Below are positions 23,144 to 36,075 of a stretch of 64,000 bases of DNA, one piece after another. The position numbers were made by a program, and so were the translations under genes. The notes beneath the pieces were generated by a model that ran no database searches, was not told the DNA's origin, and worked only from the letters and a program-made list of their open reading frames with translations. The DNA comes from Ephemerocybe angulata. Lineage: Eukaryota > Basidiomycota > Agaricomycetes > Agaricales > Psathyrellaceae. Positions within the stretch are counted from its first letter, which is position 1, and each line of letters begins with the position of its first letter. The stretch covers positions 744,001 to 808,000 of the forward strand of contig JAACJK010000220.1 in assembly GCA_013368325.1 (NCBI GenBank), given 5' to 3'.

Positions 23144-25235
23144 TCAACAACACCGACACGTCAGAATGCGGAGTAGTGTTGGCTTTGGCGGTTCTTCGTG
23201 GATTTGCTGTTGGTTGAAATCGCCCGGCTGCGAAACACCAGCTTCACCTGCCATAGCACGCACGTTACTCACAGCCGGAGGCACAGCACCACTGGGCAAC
23301 ATCGGCGACGCACCCCGGTATATCTGCTGCTGCTGTCCGTATGGATCGTCCGTAGCAGCATAGTTATAACCCCCAGCATTTGCGTAAGGATGTTGAGGGG
23401 CGCCGCTTTGTCGGTTCTGGCCGACTGGGACATTCATCTGAGCAGCGCCAGATTGCGGGGTATATTGTCCATTCGGTCCAGGGACGGGGCCCTTGCGCCC
23501 CTTGGATCCATGTCGAACAAGTGCAGGCGAAGGAGGCACAACATTGCCGCCCTGCGACCGTCTACGATCTGCATCTCGGCGTGGGTCGGCATGTCGCACA
23601 GGCGGAAGAACCTGAGGAGCCTGGCCCTAGAGGACTTGTTAGGGGATCATGAAATCGGCGGAAACAGGAGCAGACGCACGACACTTGCTTCCCAACCTCG
23701 ACCGTCTATTCGAGCAATTAGTTCATTCTGAACGAAACACGATCACATAAAGTGCTCACCATTCAGCAAGTTCCAGTCAAACACGCCATCATCCACATCG
23801 CCATTACTCTTCAGAACCTTGGTGAACAATTCGCGCAGGAAGTCGTAATCAGGGGTCTCCTCGAAACCAAGCTTCCGGACGTAGTTGAGATAAATGGCGA
23901 ATTCCTCTGAGCAAACGGAAAGCATGAGCGAAAAAGGGGATATAGATGAAAGTCAAACCGCAATGGACTTACCAGGGAAACCATCGCAAAGCTCCTTGAT
24001 TGGTGTAGTCTGCTTCTTCTCCCCAATCTTCTCGTACTTCTGCTTGTTCGTTGCTGCCTTGAGACCTTGCCAAGGAAGGCTGCCGCGGAGGAAGTACATG
24101 AAAACATGTCCCAAAGCTTCCAGATCATCTCTTCGGGATTGCTCTGTCAAAGTAAAGTAGAAGTCAAAGTGAACGGAGGGGGGAATGAACCATCAGGGCA
24201 GGTAAGAGAACAATGAGCATGAAGTTTAATTGGCAAGAAGCTACCGAGACGCACCTCTTCCTAAATGAGTATTGATGCTCATGTACCGAGCCGTGCCGCT
24301 CAAGGACTTGCGCTCTCGATATGGGATGTGTTGCTTCGTTTTGGGGTCTCGATACTGCTTCGCCATTCCAAAGTCGACAACATGGATAACTGGGAAATTC
24401 AAGATCAGACACGCTGCATTTTCAGGAGGACAGTAGTTCTGCTCACCGTTTGCTCCTTTTGTGCCCGGTCGGCCGATAAGGAAGTTGTCAGGTTTAATGT
24501 CGCGGTAGATGAGGTTCTTCTCGTGAATAGTCTGGACGCGAGTGATCTGAGGTAAAGAGGAAAGTCAGTTGATAGCCCATCGAGGTAAAGATATCGTTAC
24601 ACACCATCTGTTTGGCCGCCATGCACACCGTTTTGATAGAAAACTTCCGCCCACACATGTCGAAGAGGTCCTCCAAGCTGAGTCCAAGGAGGTCAATGAC
24701 GAGAATATTATGCAGGCCTTCCTGGCCGAAGTGGTAGATTTGCGGGATCCCAACTAATATAAAAGTCGCGTGTAAGCCTTCTTCCGGGACAAGCGTCGAG
24801 ACAGGAGGAGGGGCCATCGCGGTGTCGCCTGCCTCCTGACCGACAACAGCAGTTACATGGACTCACCACAACCCGCAAGAATTCGATAAGACCGACATTC
24901 GTCCCGCAATTGAGGTGCTTCAGCTTTCCTTGGTTCCTAGACAACACGCAAGTAACACCTTGAGCACGAGTAGCCTTGCGAGTGGGCCGTATCCCATGTG
25001 TTTCGTGTGGAACACGGAGCAGGGAAAGGACATACAAACTTAATAGCAACCGTCTGTGAGTTGAGTAGGTTGGTTCCTGGGGTCTAGGGTGAGTACTCCC
25101 GGTGCCTGCACCATAGGATAGCATCAACTTACCCTCGAATATGACACCAAACGACCCTTCACCAATCTTCTTCCCGACACGGTAGTGGATGCCGACGATG
25201 TTGGCAGTCGACGAGGGGTGCGAATGGGATGCCAT
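23144..25235 (-). CDS. Casein kinase I, membrane type (Yck/Cki1-like)
   Basis: Ten exons (25133-25235, 25036-25076, 24867-24936, 24605-24753, 24447-24546, 24255-24389, 23973-24143, 23760-23906, 23683-23705, 23144-23626), 473 residues. Kinase landmarks in order: Gly loop GEGSFG near residue 28, [17 protein letters not shown], catalytic [33 protein letters not shown], then [20 protein letters not shown], all diagnostic for CK1. The C-terminal 160 residues are Gln/Pro/Gly-rich and end in [11 protein letters not shown] terminal cysteine cluster is the palmitoylation signal that holds yeast Yck1/2 at the plasma membrane, so a similar anchor is likely. Exon 9 is only 23 nt and supplies [11 protein letters not shown] at 25235 is the first Met; the frame stays open upstream without an ATG. 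Confidence 0.95.
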
Positions 25236-25500
25236 TGTGGTTGTCGTCGCTGGCGTCGGCGACTGCGACGTCGAGGATAAGGAGGGCGGGAGGCGGGTGG
25301 GAGGAGAGAAGAGAAGAGAGCCTGGCCTGTGCTCTGCCTGCTGATGGACGCTTGCCAACTATGCGAACAAACTCCGCCCAAATAAACCATCGTGCCTGAT
25401 TTCAGCTGTTTTCTCTTCACCCAGTGGCGGCCATTCGGGCTGTCATATTGGAGTTGTCTGTTCAAATATAGTCGATTCTCTATATTTACTGTAGCCTGCT

Positions 25501-28440
25501 CTAGAATTTAATGGCTGTGGATGCAAGGGCTACTACTACGGACATAATCAGGGTCCACAGCCCCACCCGCCTATACCAGCTAAACAGCCGCTGTCTTTCC
25601 CAAGCTTCTGCTCCAACAGCTCGGAATGCAGACCACCGCGGCGAACGACAAAGCCACCAAAACAGCGCAACCGGTCCAGGGAAGTTGACAAAGTTCTTTA
25701 CTTTCTTGCCGTCCAGCTCATTGTAGTAAGAGAGGCAGTCGGACCAAACAGCAGTTGAGAGCCGTTTGTCCAGCCAGGCATTGTACTCATCTGTCGCCTC
25801 GTGTGTTACCTCGAATGACTTGGCACTTCCATCCAGAACCGGCTTCATCAGTTGCAATGCATGCTGAATCTATGAAGGCCATCGTCAGGATTCTATCAGG
25901 AAGGTGCTGCGTGCTAGGGATGAGAAGCGCTTACCTGTGCTTCATGGCCGAAGATAATTGATGCATGACCCGCAGCAACATTGGGCCCTTTGGAGTCGAA
26001 TTCAGTGGATGTACCGCGGAAACGGTATGGTAGAAATCGTGCGACGACGTACCCAACGTAGTGAATAGGTTGGGAAACCCGGGAAAGCACGAACCTAGAT
26101 AGGCTGTTGGAACACCTTTCTTCTTGAAGTAGTCTTGGACGGTCGTCCCTTCAGCGCCAACTACGTTAAGTTGGGCAGCGACCTATCAGCGCAGATACAG
26201 GCTCTTGCTAAGACTTAACAGCTTTCGAAGGATCGTTTTAGGACGTACGAGTGAGTACCCCGTTCCGAAGATGATGACATCCAAAGGAACAATTTCGCCG
26301 CTTTTCAGCCTGATGCCTTCTTCGACCACGGAATCGATGGCGTCCCATCTCAAAGAGACATTTGGCTGTCCTAGGCACTCGAGATACCCAGCGTCCATAA
26401 TCATGCGCTTGCACCCGGGGTCTAAGCGCCCAATATAAGCTTGAATCTCATGTGAGGCGATGGCAGATGGATCGTCGCACCATAAGAGGGGATCAGCTTG
26501 TCAACGTACTTCTTCGGGGCTTTGCTCCTGATGGTTTGTGTAAGGACCTATCAGGTAGGACGTAAGCTAATTATGCTCATCCAAAATTCATAGCACAACT
26601 ACGCACTTCCCTGGTTATCTTGAGAACCCAGGCATTCTTTTTATCGAACAGAAAGAACCGGATATCCGACTGTTGAAGGGGAGATGAGTATGCCGAAAAC
26701 TGCAAATGGGACAGCGACTTTACCCTAAACATTATCCAGTTTCTGTGGGCCCTCATAACACCTGGTATATTGGCAAACACCCATTTCATCCAAGGAGAGT
26801 AGGTGTAGTTACTCTGATGCCAAAAGGAGGCCGGTATTAGTCTCCTCTATCAGTACAAGTGGCAGACATGGCCACGCACCCGCGAGACAAACCACTGGGG
26901 TGTCCTTGCGAAATTAATAATCTCCACGGACGGGTCCGTAGAAATTACAGGTATAAATTGGGCACTGTGAAGCAAAGCAAACTTCATTTAGCTTTCGTTC
27001 CATCGGAAAGGGCTAGACAAATGGAGTGACAAGTGCGAATGAAGAGGAGGCCCAGGTCCGACGGGAAAGCGCAACCGAAAGATTGACTCGACTCACGCTG
27101 AACATCCATTCCCAATGACCCCCACCCTCTTCCCCTTAAGTTCGACATCGTGCCTCCAGCGCGCCGAATGGAACAAATCCCCTTTGAAGGTCTCCAAGCC
27201 CCCCAGTTCAGGAGGGAACTTTGGGTCTTGGAACCCACCAACGGCATAAAACAGGATCTCTGCCTCCACCGTCGCCCTCCCCCCACCCCCTTCCTTCACT
27301 CCCTCTGTCACAACATCGATGTCATACATCTGCCGTTCGTTGTCCCATCTCGCAAGGTCCACCCGCGTGTTCAACCTCGTATGTTTCTCCAGTCCATGTT
27401 TGTGCCACAATCCCACCCAATAGTCGTAGAGGTCTGGCTGGGTAGGGTAACACTCTTTCCAGTTAGGATTCAGGTCAGAAGAAAGGCTGTACCAGTGTCC
27501 CGGGATATCACATCCACATCCCTGGAACCACGAGACCGGAAAAGTCGACGTGAGAGGGGAAGGCATATTGCACAGACGGTGATCACAAGATTGGTAGAGA
27601 TCAAGAACAGGACCCCAAATGAAATGGCGTGGGTTTTGGAAGATGGTTGTCGTTTGCAGACCGTTCGAGGATGTACGAGAGGTCGTGTATGGAGCAGTAG
27701 GTCGCCGTTGGAGAACAATGTGCGATTGGAGGGGGTAAGCCAAGAAACCGAGGGTGCGTGTTTCGACGAAGACAAAAGAGCCGGGAGAAGGAGAACAAAG
27801 TGGAGATCCATGAGCACTTTGGCTGAGATTTCTCAAGAGAACCGTAAGCGTACTGGGTATGTGTTATCCTATAGAGTTCGAGGTCAAAGTTAGATTTACT
27901 TGGCACTGGGGCAGAAAGTTCGAAGGAAGACAAGAGAATCTCCGCATCGTGTTCTCAAGGACGCGAGACCGCACGAAGGGAGACATTCAAGAAGAGACTA
28001 ACAGGAAACTCACTCTCCACGTCCCACCAACGGTAGAGGCCCTCTCGAAGATCTAGAGAGATATGTGGTCAGCTCTCTCTTCTACGAGTATAGTTTTAGC
28101 CATGGTAGACATACCGTAAAGTTGTGAAAGTTTAAATCCTTCTTAAGACGAATGGCAATTGCAAGGCCGGCAATCCTGCAAACCACCGCAAATCAGTGTA
28201 AGGTTCGGATCACTGGACCCAACTGGCGCCATACGAGCACTAAGAACAAGCGCGCGCGTCCAAATGTTGCACCACACGCGTCGCGTCATTAGCGCGCTTC
28301 GGCGCGAAACCACGATCGGGGTATAAAAAAGGCACGCACCCCGCGCCGACGATCACAACGTGGGCTTGTCTCGTTCCGCTGCTTCTGCCTCGACCTCCTT
28401 CGCTCCCTCCACCACTCTTCAAGCCACTTGTGCCAGGCAT
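25501..28440 (-). CDS. Baeyer-Villiger-type FAD/NADPH monooxygenase with C-terminal anchor
   Basis: Thirteen exons (28340-28440, 28115-28175, 28014-28052, 27854-27868, 27097-27521, 26880-26964, 26724-26813, 26607-26669, 26481-26547, 26249-26421, 26053-26182, 25935-25987, 25501-25869), 556 residues. FAD-binding GAGIAGL at about 32-38, the Baeyer-Villiger fingerprint FKGDLFHSARW (FxGxxxHxxxW) near 184-194, and the NADPH-binding GVIGNGCSA after it. Also PGCKRMIMDAGYLECL and FGTGYS as in class B flavin monooxygenases. A hydrophobic C-terminal segment (WTLIMSVVVALASTAI) suggests membrane anchoring. The substrate (ketone, steroid or a secondary metabolite) cannot be told. Exon 4 is a 15-nt microexon encoding DNTYP, and intron 4 (332 bp) is far longer than its neighbours. 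Confidence 0.88.
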
Positions 28441-29393
28441 ATTGACACCAAGTTATCAGGGGATATAAAGCCAGATGCTGTGGTCACAACTTCGGGACCG
28501 GGTGGTCCTAGTATGGCTGGTGTAGTGTCGAGGGTGCTAGTATTCCGGATACTGTGCGATAGTTCCACGTGCAATAACTCCAAGAATTGTACCTGAAAAT
28601 CAAAGGTAAAATGGATCGCTAGAAAGAGGACAAGGTTGCAAGCCAAATTATGGAGGGTGCAGACCAAGTCACTTGAGAGACTGCAAGAGAGGTGCCAGCA
28701 GGAACAACCGTGGCAGGAGTGACGCTGTTCTGAACAGCAGGGCTTGTCGGTCAGAACTGACATTTGCAAATTTGTTGGGAAAGAAACCCAGTGAGTGATT
28801 TGATGGTGATGAATGAAAACGCACCGAGCGCTAACTCCATTCGTATGTTATCTCCTCTAAAGTTAGCCCCTGAATGATAGGTGAAAGGGCCTGCTCTCGA
28901 CCTCCCTTCAAACCCTGAGATCTGGACATGCTTTAAAAGCTGAGATATATGTATGAAGTAAGAAGTACACATCGGCGGACCTCAGAGCGAGAAATGGGTG
29001 GGAACGGGGAGGCTTTGCGTGGAAAGAACGATAGCAAACACGTGTACAATGCCAGGACGAAGACTCCAGGAAAGCGCGAAGGCGAAAGGGTGTGATGTAG
29101 GGGTTAGAACGAACGCAAGTAACAGAGAACACCCTGGGCTCAGTGAGCCCAGGTTTTGATATTACGTGGGGTCATGGAACTCGAGGAGGGGGGAAGGAGG
29201 GTAGAACGGGGAACGAAAGGGAAAGTGGTTAGGGATACGGACGTGCCATGGTGAGGTAGTGGGATGATGAAACATTGGGGAGCAAAAGCTATGGATTATA
29301 GTGATACAATTTGCAAGAGCAACCATCTCGATCGATGGAACTACAAGCCCTCATCTCGCAAAGCTGGATAGGTGAACGGGGTATACTAAGAAC
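28441..29393. other. Intergenic, about 950 bp
   Basis: Between the monooxygenase start and the GID4 stop (same strand); should contain the monooxygenase promoter. Several short minus-strand ORFs exist but none shows coding features I can support. Confidence 0.35.
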
Positions 29394-31116
29394 TCAGCGA
29401 AATTCAAAGGTTGAGCTGGTGCGCTCCGCAACATGGGTCAAAGAAAGCTGCTGATACCTATACGAAAGAAGAGAGAACATCAGCACAGAACCCACAAATA
29501 AAGGTAATCCGAAATGGAGAAGATGAGAAGCAGTAAGAACCACAAGGCCCCATACATTTCTTAAGTGCAAAAAAAGATGGACACTCACGGTTCAGAGTTC
29601 GCATGATAGTAAAACCCACTCATAGTCGCCACTGGGGCAGCCCGAGGCGCAGCGGACGGACTGCGGCGCCTAGTACTCGATGCTCGACGTCGACGGGCCT
29701 GGAAGGTCGAATTCCCGGAGTCGGACTTCTGTGCGGTGGGTGAAGCTCCGGGACCAGACTCGTCAACGTCACCGTCATCCGTCTCACCGGCAGGCTGGCT
29801 CGAATGCGAATTGAAATCCACGCAGACGTAGTAGAAGCCTAGAATTATCATCGTATTCAATAAACTCAACTCCACAGCCGTGCTGGATAAGTGCCGGCGA
29901 AACTCCAGCGCATAGTGGAAAGCATCAGACACTCACCAGCAAAACTTGCCCCACTGATATCCTGTACTCTGTGGTCAGGCACCAAGAACTTCTCTTTCCA
30001 CCTCATGAAAACTGCTCCCCGATCCCGGTCGTCGATTGTCATATGCGGTTTCTTTGCCTCTCCTCTGACGTGCTTGAATGCCGGGAACCTAGCCCAATGG
30101 ACCATATCCTCATGTTCCGTAGCGCCCCAATTCTGCGTTAAGAATCCATACCGACTCCCGATAATTTCGGCGTCGAAATACGTTGTGAGCTCAGGCCAGT
30201 CATCCGTCAGTCCGCGAATGCGAAGGTAGCCGCAGAGAAAAGAGGAAGAGAAGTCGACATCCTGTACAAAATGCGGGGTAAGATAAGCGACGGGGCTTGC
30301 CCCAGTGAGACACACGACGATAAAAAGTGGACGCACAACGATAGTAACATTCACTTCATAGCTATTCCTCCCGCTCTTCTGCGTCCCGTCGAACGTAGCT
30401 CCCGGATAGAGGCAGTGGTGACCTTGCGAGCGAACTCGTAGACGAGTGATATCGGCAAGGGGGTCGAGATGTGGCTGTGGTCGGTACTGATGAGGTTGTT
30501 GGGGCCGCCGTACCGCGGAGGTTGTCAGCGCCGGCATCGAGGGCGGGGTCGAGACAACATGGTTGTTCGTAGTCGAGCACTTCGAGGCGCCCCCTGCGAC
30601 TTGCTGCAGGCTGCTCGGGGTCTTGGAACACGAAGCTTGAGACGGACTACAAGGAGATGATTGCGGCTGCTGGCTCGAGGACGGTCCGGCAATAGGTGCG
30701 GGGTGATGATAAGACACGGAAGCTTCCTGCTGCTGGCCAATGTTCGTTGCGGGTGAGACTTGCGAGGAAATTGTGTTATCTGGAATGAGAGATGAAGGAT
30801 TGATGTCGGAGGGTGGCGGTCGCCTCGAGGACACCTCATGCGACGGAGGTGGTCGATTAATGTAATGGGAATCTATGCGAGACGCTCGTTGGTCCTGCTG
30901 CGCAACGACGGTCTGAACACCGGGCGCTTGCTGAGATAGTCGTGGGGTCCTGATATGGTCGCGACATGTTGGGCATACGAGAGCGTCGGCGTCAGGCAGG
31001 AAGATCGAGGCGTGGTCGACGAGGGTGGAATGGCAGAGGGAACAGAACTTTATCTGCTGGGCGACCTGCTCCGGCTGCTGGTCGTGCGCGACGGCGACGA
31101 GATGTTCTGAAGGCAT
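29394..31116 (-). CDS. GID4: GID/CTLH E3 ligase substrate receptor Gid4 (Vid24)
   Basis: Exons 30337-31116, 29937-30261, 29589-29838, 29394-29457; 472 residues. Gid4 recognises N-terminal Pro degrons of gluconeogenic enzymes for ubiquitination by the GID/CTLH complex. The Vid24 beta-barrel domain starts near LYPGATFDGTQ (about residue 235) and runs through GYLRIRGLTDDWPELTTYF, EIIGSRYGFLTQNW, MRWKEKFLVPDHRV and DISGASFAGFYYV, finishing with YQQLSLTHV, all family hallmarks. An acidic, Ser-rich insert of about 60 residues separates FYYVCVDF from MSGFYYH. The N-terminal 230 residues are Gln/Pro/Ser-rich with a CSLC...CPTC pair (residues 25-53) that could bind zinc; I do not know this from yeast Gid4. 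Confidence 0.93.
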
Positions 31117-31276
31117 GTTCGGGGCAGCGTTTGGGTCGTGGAAGTAGAAGGGAAAGGTAAGAAGCAGAAGGGGAAAGCCCCCACACGTGGATCACACTTC
31201 AAAGCCTCCGTCCCACAACAAACAAAGGTATCAATTAATTAAGGTATCCCAAATAACATATCTCTAATCGACCCCT

Positions 31277-34200
31277 CTACGCCTTCTGCACTATCTCAGT
31301 ATCAGATTTGCTCACCACAGTCCCCTCCCCGGTCTGCGCTGTCTCCAGCGACGGGCTCTCGGATCCCACCCTACCACCATTCTTCTGCGCCACCGACTCC
31401 TTCTCATCAACACCTGGGCCCATCTTCTCGTTGCCATCACCTTCCGCATTCTCCTCGTCTCCGGCACGTACAATCGCCCTCTTCAACGTATACTTCTTGA
31501 TAAACAGGGCTAGAGTCGACTCAGTGAGCCAAAGGCGGACTCCGACAGACAAGTCACCACCACTCACTCATGATAAAGCCGACGCCTACAATCGGCGTCA
31601 TGACAATCCACACCGTGCTTATGGAGCGCGTATACGCGTGCAACACCAACGCCCTCAACGTTGGATCCTAGCAATCCACTTAGTCCACAACTCCGGATCG
31701 GGGACCACAACTGACCCCACTCACTGTAATCGACTTGAGCCGGTAGACGGCTTGACTCAGCTGCGCAGGCTCGGCAGAGGAGAGGAACGGGGGCAGGTTG
31801 GGAATTTTTGTAATCTTCGTCACGAGGATCTGAAACACCCAGCGTATCATTAGCCGCCCAAATCCAAGTAGCCCCTTTACCACCAACTACGGGACTCGGA
31901 CTCACACTTGAGAAGATGGCCTGTCCCACCGAGATCCCGAGAGTACCGCCCAAGGTCCTGTAAATGAACGACGTCAGCTAGGAACTCCGAGCATGGATCA
32001 CCGCAAGCGGCACGTCCAATATGAAACCTGCGCACCTAATAAAACCAAAGGTTGCCGTACTGGTCGCCATATCCTTGATCGGCATGGCGGCCTGCAGTCC
32101 AATGAGAGGTGTCTGGAGGTGTGCGGTCAGCGTCAATCAACGGCAACTTGTCCCGCGAAGCTAGGCGCCCAAAGTGCCTTCAAGCGCCCAAATGTATTCG
32201 GGTATGTGGATATCGTACCTGGAATGCTCCGCCAAGCCCAAGTGCAGCAATAAGGGTAAAAATGACCTTCTCCGCCCTACAAGGATTGTGGTAAACTCTG
32301 TCAGCGGTGCACAGCACTGTATAGCAGTGTTGACACCCACATCGAAGAAGCCTCGTCCAGCATGGTCATCAAACCCATGCCAACAGCGAAAATGGCGAGA
32401 GAGGCCCAGAGCGTCTCTCGATACCTCCCTGTCTTGCTCACAACCATCCCGGAAAGACCAGAAGTAACAGAACATCCAAGAGAATATGGAAGCATCAGCA
32501 CGCCCGCCCTCGTCGCAGATGCACCCAAAGTCTGGTAATACAGAGGCAGATAGAATGCACCTGAGCCGCACAAAAAGGGGTGTCAACATCCCATCTCGGG
32601 TCGATCGCCAGACGCTTATTTACCTGAGAAGAACGCGATAGCATGGAAGAGAGTGGAAACCAAAATTATAGAAGTTGTCCGGGTCTAGATTCAGCACAGG
32701 TTATCTCGTTGCCTGCACCTATGTAAATGAAAATGAGCTTACTTTGAAGAGCCGAGGGGGGACGACTGGGGAACGCTTCGTGAAACATTCGTAGATACCA
32801 CCAAGGACCAGCAATACTCCGCCGACGGTAACGAGCGCAATAGTTGAAGCTTTGCGCCCTAAAATAGAGAAAGTGAGGCGTGCTCTATGGATGTGAAAGT
32901 GTGGCCAACTTACATCCTGATTCACTTTCATTAAAACCAAGCAGGAGGCACACAATGCCCCCAACAATCAGGAAGAGTCCGATAAAGTCGAACTCGGCAA
33001 CATGTTCGCGGAAGGTCTTTCCCTTGTGAGGATTAAGATGCAGCGAGAAGAATAGAATGGCAGCTGCGACACCACCGGTTGGGCTGGGAAGATGCCGACA
33101 TTTAATCTCCACGAAATTTCCGTTCCTCGTAAATTGGCTTACAGGTTGATGAAGAAACACCTAGAGAAAGTGACTGTAGTCAGTAAAAGGCCGGTTCACG
33201 GACTGCGCAAAGGACAAACCATCTCCAAGAAGCATGGTCAGTCAGAGCCTACAATTAGAAGTGAACACCGTTAGTCAATGTCAAGGATAAGCAAGAAAGG
33301 ATTGGACTCACTCCTCCCATGAGAGGACCTACTACACTGGCGATGCCCCAGGTCGCCCCGATCAATCCGCCATACTTTCCACGTCTAAAACGATAAAATA
33401 GCAGGCATTCAGTATATCGGGGTGGACGGCTCGATGCCGATAAACTGTGCATATTGAGCGGGACCACGTACTCTTGTAAAGGGACAATGTCACTAATCGT
33501 GATGTTCACCTGCACATACCAAATAAGATTCAGTTAGATCGGAGATGATGATAGAACTTACGAGTTGAATGATTCCTCCACCACCAATCCCCTGTACTGC
33601 CCTTGCAATGACAAGCCAAACCTGATAGGCCATGAGATGACGCAGTTATAAATAGACAGCTGAGAGTCCCACCATGCTCTGCGCAGCGCCGCATAGTGCT
33701 GAGCCGATCTGATGCCAATACGTTTGCGAAATTCGTCAGCAGAATGGCAAAGGGATACCATGACTCGGACGCACCAAGAAGACGACAATCGAGGAGTATA
33801 ATACTGGTTTCCTGCCTATCAGGTCGGAGAGCTTTCCATAGAGAGGGGACAAGCTGAGGTGGCGTCAGCATTAGAATCGAGAAGAGCGATTGGGCGGGAC
33901 GTACCAAGCGGATGCCAGGAGGTAGGCGCTTGAGACCGAGCAAATTAGTCTATGCACGCGTATGTCGGATAGGTTCCCGGCGACGCACCTTCCAACCCAA
34001 CTGTAAAGGTTCCCTCCTCCAAGCTTAGCGACGATTGTGGGCAAAGCGGTGGCGACAATAGTCTATGGCAATGAGTTAGGCCTGGTTCTGCCAATTATGG
34101 GGGCAGGCCAACCTGATCAAGCGCTGCAAGGAATGTCGTGGCCATTAAACCACTAAAAACCTACATGGAGGTCTGGTCGTCAGATACTGCCCTGGAAGGT

Positions 34201-34340
34201 GTTAACCGGCGACATACGAGAGCAAGATTGTTCTTTGGAAGGACATGTTTCTCATCTTCCTTCCAAGATGCACCTGGCGTTCGTTTATACTTTTTCTCTG
34301 TCTCGTCACCAACGACCTTTTCGTCTGCATTGTCGGCCAT
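31277..34340 (-). CDS. MFS transporter, 14-spanner drug:H+ antiporter type (DHA2-like)
   Basis: About twenty small exons between ATG 34340 and the stop at 31277; pieces join in phase where I checked them. Early landmarks: [25 protein letters not shown], motif [19 protein letters not shown], then [32 protein letters not shown] and FFINLPTGG, the classic order of DHA2-type fungal transporters. Later segments ([57 protein letters not shown]) complete about 14 membrane helices. N- and C-termini are hydrophilic, with an acidic/Ser tail. Substrates are likely toxic small molecules or amino acids; not decidable here. The intron density, many exons under 60 nt, is the highest in the window. Confidence 0.88.
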
Positions 34341-34986
34341 TTTAACAGTGGCGTTCAGTGCGAGGACCTGGTAGGACAGCAAAGGATTTGTTTATAATGC
34401 TGCGGGGGCGAAAGGGACGGCCTAATGAAGGATGCCGAGGAAAGGAGTGCGACCTCGAGCAAGTTATAGCTGGAGAGAAAGGAACGGAAGGGCCAACCGT
34501 CGAGCCACAAGTTCCGTGTTCTAATTTTTGGAAAGAGGAATGAAGTCATCCATGCCGGAAAGCCGGGGCCTGACCCTGCATGGCGGCTTTACCGGCAAGG
34601 CAGCCAATAGGGACGACCATAAGGTGCTGTGAATCGTCGATGTGGACGTTGTAAGGCTTTGAGCGTGAAAATTTGTATTGCCATGCCCATGGGGAGCAAC
34701 CTCGGAGTGCCCAGATCACAGCGGCCACTGGCCACTCGAGCCCGCTGGAGATTGGGCAAGTTCAGGAGAATGTCGACGGGCAAAGAACGGGCTGCCACCG
34801 TCCACAGCATTGAGAGAAAGGAAACTATGAGTAGAAACGAGTTTTTGTGAGACTCGGAGCCGGCGTTCAAGAATTGCTGTTTCGGGAATCGCCAGTCCAA
34901 AACCTTATCTAACGCGGCTCACGGTCAGATTTTCTCGTTCACCTGCTTGCTCCCTCTCCACCACCGCGACTGCCGACTCAGAAGCC
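34341..34986. other. Divergent intergenic region (MFS / Ran)
   Basis: About 645 bp holding both promoters. A pyrimidine-rich stretch lies just upstream of the Ran ATG (34930-34980), common before highly expressed fungal genes. No other gene seen. Confidence 0.4.
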
Positions 34987-36075
34987 ATGTCTGACCCTGC
35001 CCAAACTGTCCCCACCTTCAAGCTCGTTCTTGGTGCGTAGTTCCTTGATTTGCACTCCAAATTTGCTCGTATGAACGCGATCTCTGCCCTCTTTTCTTTG
35101 ATCGATGCCCGATTTCACTCTGGATCCCATTCTCTGCGCCCTCAACGACCCAACAATCCCGTGGATGTCCCCGATGACCATCTATAACGCGCAGTCGGTG
35201 ACGGTGGAACTGGAAAGACCACTTTCGTCAAGGTATGTTCCACAGCACGCGCCCAAATTGAACTGCCATTGATCATGCATCGTGCAGCGCCATCTCACTG
35301 GTGAATTCGAGAAGAAGTACATCGGTACGCCCCAGTCCCTTTCATCGCGTTTAGCGCAGCCGCGCTCGCCCAGGAACGGCATCCAGATCGACTGATTCGA
35401 CTTCCTTTTACCCTCAGCCACTCTCGGTGTTGAGGTCCACCCCCTCACCTTCTCCACCAACTTCGGCACCATCTGCTTCAACGTTTGGGACACCGCTGGA
35501 CAGGAGAAGTTCGGTGGCCTCCGCGATGGATACTACATTCAGGGCCAGTGCGGTATCATCATGTTCGATGTTACCTCCCGTATCACCTACAAGAACGTCC
35601 CCAACTGGCATCGCGATCTCGAGCGTGTCTGCGAGAACATCCCCATCGTTCTTTGCGGAAACAAGGTCGACGTCAAGGTCAGTATCCGCCTTTTACCTTT
35701 GCCCCAATGCCACAGCCAACTAACCATCAATATCTATCGATGTAGGAGCGCAAGGTGAAGACTGGTGCCGTCACTTTCCACCGAAAGAAGAACCTCCAGT
35801 ACTTCGAGATCTCCGCGAAATCGAACTACAACTTCGAAAAGCCCTTCCTCTGGCTCGCCAGGAAGCTCGTTGGGTATGTCGCGCTCACCTGCCGCCTGGC
35901 CCTGACCTTCATTTTACTGACTCATCGTGACAGAAACCCCTCCCTCGACTTTGTGGCTGCGCCCGCTCTCGCTCCCGCAGAGGTTTCAGTTGACCCCCAG
36001 CTCATGGAGCAGTACCGCCAGGAGTTGGCCGCGGCTGAGGCTGTTCCCCTTCCCGATGACGACGAAGATCTTTAA
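34987..36075 (+). CDS. GSP1: Ran GTPase (Gsp1/Spi1)
   Basis: Exons 34987-35032, 35195-35232, 35288-35324, 35418-35677, 35746-35873, 35934-36075 give 216 residues, the standard Ran length. Ran drives nuclear import and export and spindle assembly. GTP-binding motifs: GDGGTGKT (P-loop), [17 protein letters not shown] (switch II), GNKVDVK (NKxD) and [14 protein letters not shown]. The C-terminus ends in the acidic DDDEDL that Ran uses for regulation of its nucleotide state. The first three exons are 46, 38 and 37 nt. Virtually no divergence from other fungal Ran proteins is visible. Confidence 0.98.

Noticed and set aside
27522..27836. Open minus-strand frame through intron 4 of the monooxygenase
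   Set aside because: It does not join the upstream DNTYP codons in frame (a TGA follows) and it disrupts a conserved motif.
28319..28330. TATA-like GTATAAAAAA on the plus strand
   Set aside because: It falls in intron 1 of the minus-strand monooxygenase and no plus-strand gene starts after it.
25235..34340. A secondary-metabolite cluster built on the monooxygenase and MFS transporter
   Set aside because: GID4 lies between them, no core synthase is present, and the flanks (CK1, Ran) are housekeeping genes.
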